A stretch of 18,521 nt of DNA from Acholeplasmataceae bacterium (GTDB taxonomy: Bacteria > Bacillota_I > Bacilli_A > Acholeplasmatales > Acholeplasmataceae). The DNA is taken from NCBI GenBank assembly GCA_030656435.1, contig JAUSOA010000221.1:1-18521 (forward strand). Direction: 5' to 3'. The notes beneath the pieces are model-generated. The model saw only the letters and a list, made by a program, of their open reading frames with translations, was not told the origin of the DNA and did no database searches. Below, one piece after another: positions 14,814 to 18,521 of this stretch (position 1 is the first letter of the stretch; each line of letters opens with the position of its first letter). The translations under genes and the position numbers were made by a program.

Positions 14814-14838
14814 ACCTCATTATTAAATGAGGTATAAT
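14814..14838 (+). promoter_or_regulatory. Promoter with overlapping dyad operator ahead of the LTA-synthase-like gene
   Basis: TATAAT at 14833-14838 is a perfect -10; there is no good -35 at 16-18 bp. A perfect 8-bp inverted repeat, ACCTCATT-ATTA-AATGAGGT (14814-14833), fills the spacer and shares its last T with the -10. A dimeric regulator bound here would block RNA polymerase. The start would be about 14845. Confidence 0.6.
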
Positions 14839-14873
14839 ATGGAGTATAACGACGAAAAATGAGGGGGTGTGAC

Positions 14874-17000
14874 TTGAACAATCAAAAACAATTGCAGATC
14901 TACTTTTTATTTATTTGCTCTTTTTTTATACTCAACATTTTAAACACATATATGTTAACAGTCCAAGCTCTCAATCGATATATAGCACCCTTTAAACATA
15001 CCTTTGCAGGTGAATTAAACTCACTCATAGGCAATTTTTCTGTGCTTTTTTTGTTCTTGTTGATTGGTTTCGTAGTCATCAAAAAAGCAAAGTCGAGAAT
15101 GCTTTTCCTCTTGATTTTAACTTTTATACTTAACCTCTATATCTTTTCGATGGGGGTTTTTAATCTCTTCTTTGGTACAGCATTCTCAATACCAGCAGCA
15201 ACAATATTTAATAACCCTAGTGATGGTTTCGCAATGGGAACCTTTTTGAATGCACTTTTAGAACTTGTAACTTATTTTAGAATCATCGTATTCTGGCCGT
15301 TTATTATATTGTTAACCATTTATATTTTATCCAACAGAAAAAAATTATCAGAAATCAAGTTTAAACTTGAAATCAAAAGGTATCTATCTGGGCTACTGAT
15401 TGTAGTCTTGATGGTTTTTACTGCTGTGTTTTCCTACTATAATCAGTATAAAAAAGCATTACCACTCAATTCTGCGAAAAGCACATTTGCAGTTCAAAAT
15501 CTTGGTGTCTATCCCTATTACATAGGTGAATTCTTTGGACAACCATTCGATCTAGATTTGTTATCTTTCTTAAAATTAAATAGAGAAGAGGATTTAGCAG
15601 CGGCATATCAGGTTTATAACAAAAATGTATCCTCATACGTAAGTTTCTTTGATTCTAAAACCTATTCGAATAGGTTATCATTGGATCAAGCTGTAAGCAC
15701 TATTCAAATCGATCCTTCCATCGCAAATGGGGATTCTCTTCATGGAATTTTGGAGGGAAGAAATATGGTTCTAGTTCACTTAGAATCACTGAATTCTTTT
15801 TTACTAGAGCACGCGGATACAAATGAGCGACTCATTTTCATGAATCAACTTCTATCTGAGTCGTTTGTATTTAATAATTTCTACAATAATGTAGGGATGG
15901 GCGTAAGCTCTGATGGTGAACTATCAGTTTTAACTGGACTTTATCCTATGGGAGATCGCACCTTGTATTGGGAATACGAAAAAATCGATTATCAACTCAA
16001 CTCAGTTCCAGATTATTTTAATCAATTGGGCTATCATACAGAAGCTATCCATGGGGATAATCAAAAATTCTATAATAGAGATAGAGTCTACCCTGAATTG
16101 TTCGGTTTTGATAATTTCTACTCACTCGAAGATTTTGTCGAAGATGGATATGTTGTTAAGGATGGATATTTATACGATACAACCAATAACTTGCGGCACG
16201 TCAGCCCTTGGATTTCAGATTATCACCTTGCAGATTATACATTCGCATTTGGAACATCATTAGTAAATCAAGGCAAACCATTTATGCTTTTTTCTATCAC
16301 GATGATGCCACATACACCCTATGAATTTGATCCAAACGGGTATAGAACAAACGTTTTTCCACAGTTCAATAATTTAATTAGTGGACTTACGATGAGATAC
16401 ATCAACTACGTTGACTACGTTGATGAAATACTAAAGAGATTCTTTATTAGCGAGACTGGAATGGATCAAACACTAGACAATACAGTCTATGTATTTTATA
16501 GTGATCACGGTTCTGGAATCAAGAATGGTGACCTAGATATTTTATTTAATAGAAGTATTGGACCTCTTGAGACAAGAAAAATGCTCCAGCAGGTTCCAGC
16601 ATGGATATATGTTCCCGGTGATGAATATGTAGATTTTGGTGATTATCAAATTCGAAAAGGGTTAATTACTGGCGAGCAAAATCTAGTAAGAAGTCAAGTT
16701 GACCTCTATAGAACGATGATTGAACTTTTCAACCTACCAGTTAGAGAGAATTCCTATTATGGAGTTCATGGGATGAGCACTGAAAAAACTTTCGCACTTG
16801 ATAATAGACTTCTTGATGTTGTATTAGATGATTATTTCGCATCAATGAGAAACCCAGCAAAGGTTTTCCCTCAAACACAAACAATGACAAAAGAAACATA
16901 TGACTATATTTTAAGATTTAAGCAGCTTTCAGATATTATTGTCTCTAACGGTGACATGCAAAAAACTATTGATTCAGCAATTCAACGCATTTACGGGTGA
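14874..17000 (+). CDS. LTA synthase-like membrane phosphoglycerol transferase (sulfatase fold)
   Basis: 708-residue polytopic protein of the LtaS/sulfatase family, expected to transfer glycerol-phosphate or a similar group outside the membrane. It has five N-terminal membrane helices (about 8-29, 52-70, 76-100, 131-152, 170-190), a linker, then a sulfatase-fold domain (about 295-640). Metal ligands correspond to E304 (VHLES) and D544/H545 (YSDHG); H480 in MMPHTPY matches the substrate-site histidine. At the nucleophile position LtaS has Thr in GKTSD, whereas this protein reads GVSSD with Ser at 345. TTG 14874 is chosen because GAGGGGGTG forms a strong SD 4-5 nt before it; ATG 14859 (713 residues) has no SD. 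Its stop overlaps the SD of the next gene. It may make a polyglycerolphosphate or decorate a glycolipid; the substrate is unknown. Confidence 0.85.
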   Translation: MNNQKQLQIYFLFICSFFILNILNTYMLTVQALNRYIAPFKHTFAGELNSLIGNFSVLFLFLLIGFVVIKKAKSRMLFLLILTFILNLYIFSMGVFNLFFGTAFSIPAATIFNNPSDGFAMGTFLNALLELVTYFRIIVFWPFIILLTIYILSNRKKLSEIKFKLEIKRYLSGLLIVVLMVFTAVFSYYNQYKKALPLNSAKSTFAVQNLGVYPYYIGEFFGQPFDLDLLSFLKLNREEDLAAAYQVYNKNVSSYVSFFDSKTYSNRLSLDQAVSTIQIDPSIANGDSLHGILEGRNMVLVHLESLNSFLLEHADTNERLIFMNQLLSESFVFNNFYNNVGMGVSSDGELSVLTGLYPMGDRTLYWEYEKIDYQLNSVPDYFNQLGYHTEAIHGDNQKFYNRDRVYPELFGFDNFYSLEDFVEDGYVVKDGYLYDTTNNLRHVSPWISDYHLADYTFAFGTSLVNQGKPFMLFSITMMPHTPYEFDPNGYRTNVFPQFNNLISGLTMRYINYVDYVDEILKRFFISETGMDQTLDNTVYVFYSDHGSGIKNGDLDILFNRSIGPLETRKMLQQVPAWIYVPGDEYVDFGDYQIRKGLITGEQNLVRSQVDLYRTMIELFNLPVRENSYYGVHGMSTEKTFALDNRLLDVVLDDYFASMRNPAKVFPQTQTMTKETYDYILRFKQLSDIIVSNGDMQKTIDSAIQRIYG

Positions 17001-17005
17001 AACCA

Positions 17006-17656
17006 ATGATATTCAAGAAGATTCATATTTTTTATTATTTGACTTTTCTATATATGATAATCTCAGTTGTGTTAGGTTTCATTTTAAGTAATGGACTCGT
17101 AATCTTTTTAGGCTGGAACATTTTTCTTGCAACCATTGTCTTTTTACTCGCAGAAATTTATGTTCATTTTCGAAGAGAAAAGAGTAAACCTATTTTTTTA
17201 ACTGTTATTCTTATTTTATATGTTCTTTTTTTCCCAAATACAATCTATGTATTAACTGATTTCATTCATTTAGAAAACTACCATTTTTTCAGTCAATATC
17301 CAGATATGTATGCCATGATTATTAGTGATTGGTTAGTATTTATGCACATTACAATTGGCGCACTCTACGCCGCAAAGCTCGGAATTGCATCACTAAATAA
17401 ACTAGAACTCCATCAATCTATGCAATTCAAAAAATATAAGTATCTCATATTATCATCTTTATTTTTTCTTTCCTCACTGGGTATTTTTATTGGAAGATTT
17501 CTAAGATTTAATTCATGGCAAATTTTTGATTTTTTTTCAATCTTATCAGGCATATTTAGTCATGTAGAGTTTGCACTAGTGTTTATACTGATTTTCTTCA
17601 TTCTACACTGGGTATCATATTTCATTTTTTCACAGAAGGATAAAATTAGTTTATAA
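17006..17656 (+). CDS. DUF1361 family membrane protein
   Basis: 216-residue integral membrane protein with about six hydrophobic helices (8-30, 32-54, 62-80, 104-125, 146-165, 185-208). The family-typical motifs are FPNTIYVLTDFIHL (76-89) and GRFLRFNSWQI (163-173), which place it in DUF1361, a family of unknown function. ATG 17006 is preferred, with GGGTGA (which contains the previous stop codon) as SD; a GTG at 16997 overlaps the upstream gene but lacks an SD. The 5-bp gap to the LTA-synthase-like gene indicates translational coupling and a shared envelope role, which is inference. Confidence 0.85.
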   Translation: MIFKKIHIFYYLTFLYMIISVVLGFILSNGLVIFLGWNIFLATIVFLLAEIYVHFRREKSKPIFLTVILILYVLFFPNTIYVLTDFIHLENYHFFSQYPDMYAMIISDWLVFMHITIGALYAAKLGIASLNKLELHQSMQFKKYKYLILSSLFFLSSLGIFIGRFLRFNSWQIFDFFSILSGIFSHVEFALVFILIFFILHWVSYFIFSQKDKISL

Positions 17657-17657
17657 T
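17629..17657 (+). promoter_or_regulatory. SigA-type promoter of galE
   Basis: TTCACA (17629-17634), 17 bp, TATAAT (17652-17657). Eleven of twelve consensus positions match. It lies in the last codons of the DUF1361 gene, so galE can be expressed independently of the upstream pair. Confidence 0.75.
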
Positions 17658-17684
17658 AAAAGTATATTAACTTTGGAGGTTATC

Positions 17685-18521
17685 ATGCGCGTACTTGTTG
17701 TAGGTGGGGCAGGCTATATAGGGTCTCACACAGTCTATGAATTAATCAAGGATCACCAGGAAGTCATTATCTTGGATAACCTATCTTCTGGATATATGGA
17801 GTTAGTTCATCCGGAAGCTAAATTTTATAAAGGCGATATAAGAATTAAATCAGATATCGTTAACGTTTTTAAGCAAGAAAAGATTGATGTTGTTATGCAT
17901 TTTGCTGCAAAGATAGTCGTCCCAGAATCAATTAATGAGCCCTTGGAATATTATCATAATAATGTTGAAGGCGTACGCACACTGCTTGAAGTGATGAATG
18001 AATTCAGCGTCAAAAAACTCGTGTTTTCATCAACAGCAGCAGTGTATGGAGAGGCAAGCGGAGTCTGTAAAGAAACAGATATTACCAAACCAATTAATCC
18101 TTATGGCGAAACAAAGCTCGCTACAGAGAAGATGATTCAGTGGGTTGCAAATGCACACGGATTTAACTATGTAATCTTTAGATACTTCAATGTTGCTGGA
18201 GCAGATCAGTCATTGAAAATTGGATTAATGAAAGACCAATTAACACATTTAATACCAGTAGCAATTCAAGGTATTATTGGTTTAAGAGATCATTTAACTA
18301 TATATGGCAATGACTATCCTACTAAGGATGGAACTTGTATTAGAGACTATATTCATGTCTCTGATCTTGCATATGCCCATGTGCTTGGAGCAAGATATTT
18401 GAATAATGGTGGAAAGTCAGAAATCATGAATCTTGGATCAAATAGCGGGTACACAGTTTTAGAAGTAGCGAAAGCAGTCAACGAAATAGCACCTCTGAAA
18501 TATGTCATCGGACCACGTAGA
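17685..18521 (+). CDS. galE: UDP-glucose 4-epimerase, 3' end outside the window
   Basis: The first 279 residues of an enzyme of normally about 330; the frame is open to the window end. It is an extended short-chain dehydrogenase that interconverts UDP-glucose and UDP-galactose (or the N-acetyl forms) using bound NAD. It has the NAD-binding GGAGYIGSH (7-15), the second-strand D31N, the catalytic SST (115-117) and Y140-x3-K144 in PYGETKL. RYFNVAGAD and DYIHVSDLAYAH are GalE hallmarks. GGAGG lies 6 nt before the ATG. Placed after an LTA-synthase-like gene, it probably supplies galactose for a surface glycolipid or polysaccharide. Specificity for GlcNAc forms cannot be decided here. Confidence 0.93.
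   Translation, partial: MRVLVVGGAGYIGSHTVYELIKDHQEVIILDNLSSGYMELVHPEAKFYKGDIRIKSDIVNVFKQEKIDVVMHFAAKIVVPESINEPLEYYHNNVEGVRTLLEVMNEFSVKKLVFSSTAAVYGEASGVCKETDITKPINPYGETKLATEKMIQWVANAHGFNYVIFRYFNVAGADQSLKIGLMKDQLTHLIPVAIQGIIGLRDHLTIYGNDYPTKDGTCIRDYIHVSDLAYAHVLGARYLNNGGKSEIMNLGSNSGYTVLEVAKAVNEIAPLKYVIGPRR

Noticed and set aside
14621..14881. 86-codon reverse-strand ORF covering the spacer before the LTA-synthase-like gene
   Set aside because: Its start overlaps the SD and first codons of the forward gene, no SD fits any in-frame start, and an internal ATG at 14794 is 17 nt from the only SD-like sequence. Probably chance, though its stop does fall at the hairpin edge.
1..18521. CRISPR array, tRNA or rRNA genes
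   Set aside because: No regularly spaced repeats and no tRNA or rRNA-like conserved segments were seen; spacers are short and accounted for.

Overview
The window covers the chromosomal replication origin of an AT-rich, low-GC Gram-positive-type bacterium. The order rpmH-rnpA-yidC-jag on one side and dnaA-dnaN-yaaA-recF-gyrB-gyrA on the other is the classic Bacillota/Mollicutes origin block. TGA is used as a real stop codon (tnpB-like gene, yidC, the LTA-synthase-like gene) and tryptophan is TGG. This argues against Mycoplasma/Spiroplasma (code 4) and fits Acholeplasma, Izemoplasma or related code-11 lineages close to the Mollicutes. That placement is inferred from gene order, composition and code only.

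Layout. Positions 1-1730 hold an IS91-family (HUH, two-tyrosine) element: a transposase followed by an overlapping small zinc-ribbon gene. Positions 1813-4516 are the leftward ribosomal/RNase P/membrane-insertion group (rpmH, rnpA, yidC, jag), driven by a consensus promoter and interrupted after rpmH by a strong terminator-like hairpin. Positions 4612-4833 and 6199-6314 are DnaA-box-bearing intergenic regions flanking dnaA, together a probable bipartite oriC. dnaA-dnaN (4834-7460) end in a terminator. A second operon (7606-13375) encodes YaaA, RecF, GyrB and GyrA and ends in a bidirectional terminator. Housekeeping genes on both sides are transcribed away from the origin.

Beyond gyrA the content changes to accessory genes. 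There is a leftward XRE-type HTH plus helical-repeat regulator of possible RRNPP type, a divergent 56-codon orphan ORF, a hairpin-bearing spacer, and a rightward cell-envelope group. That group has an LTA-synthase-like sulfatase-fold protein, a translationally coupled DUF1361 membrane protein, and galE with its own promoter, cut by the window end.

Most of the window is ordinary. The points that deserve attention are a lipoprotein-type YidC with a large extracytoplasmic insert resembling bacterial Ig-like domains, a terminator/attenuator just ahead of an SD-less rnpA, a perfect 8-bp dyad placed on the -10 region of the LTA-synthase-like gene, a serine at the expected nucleophile position of that enzyme, and the regulator/orphan-ORF locus. 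I do not see a clear-cut new defence or mobile system. No rRNA, tRNA or CRISPR array was recognised.
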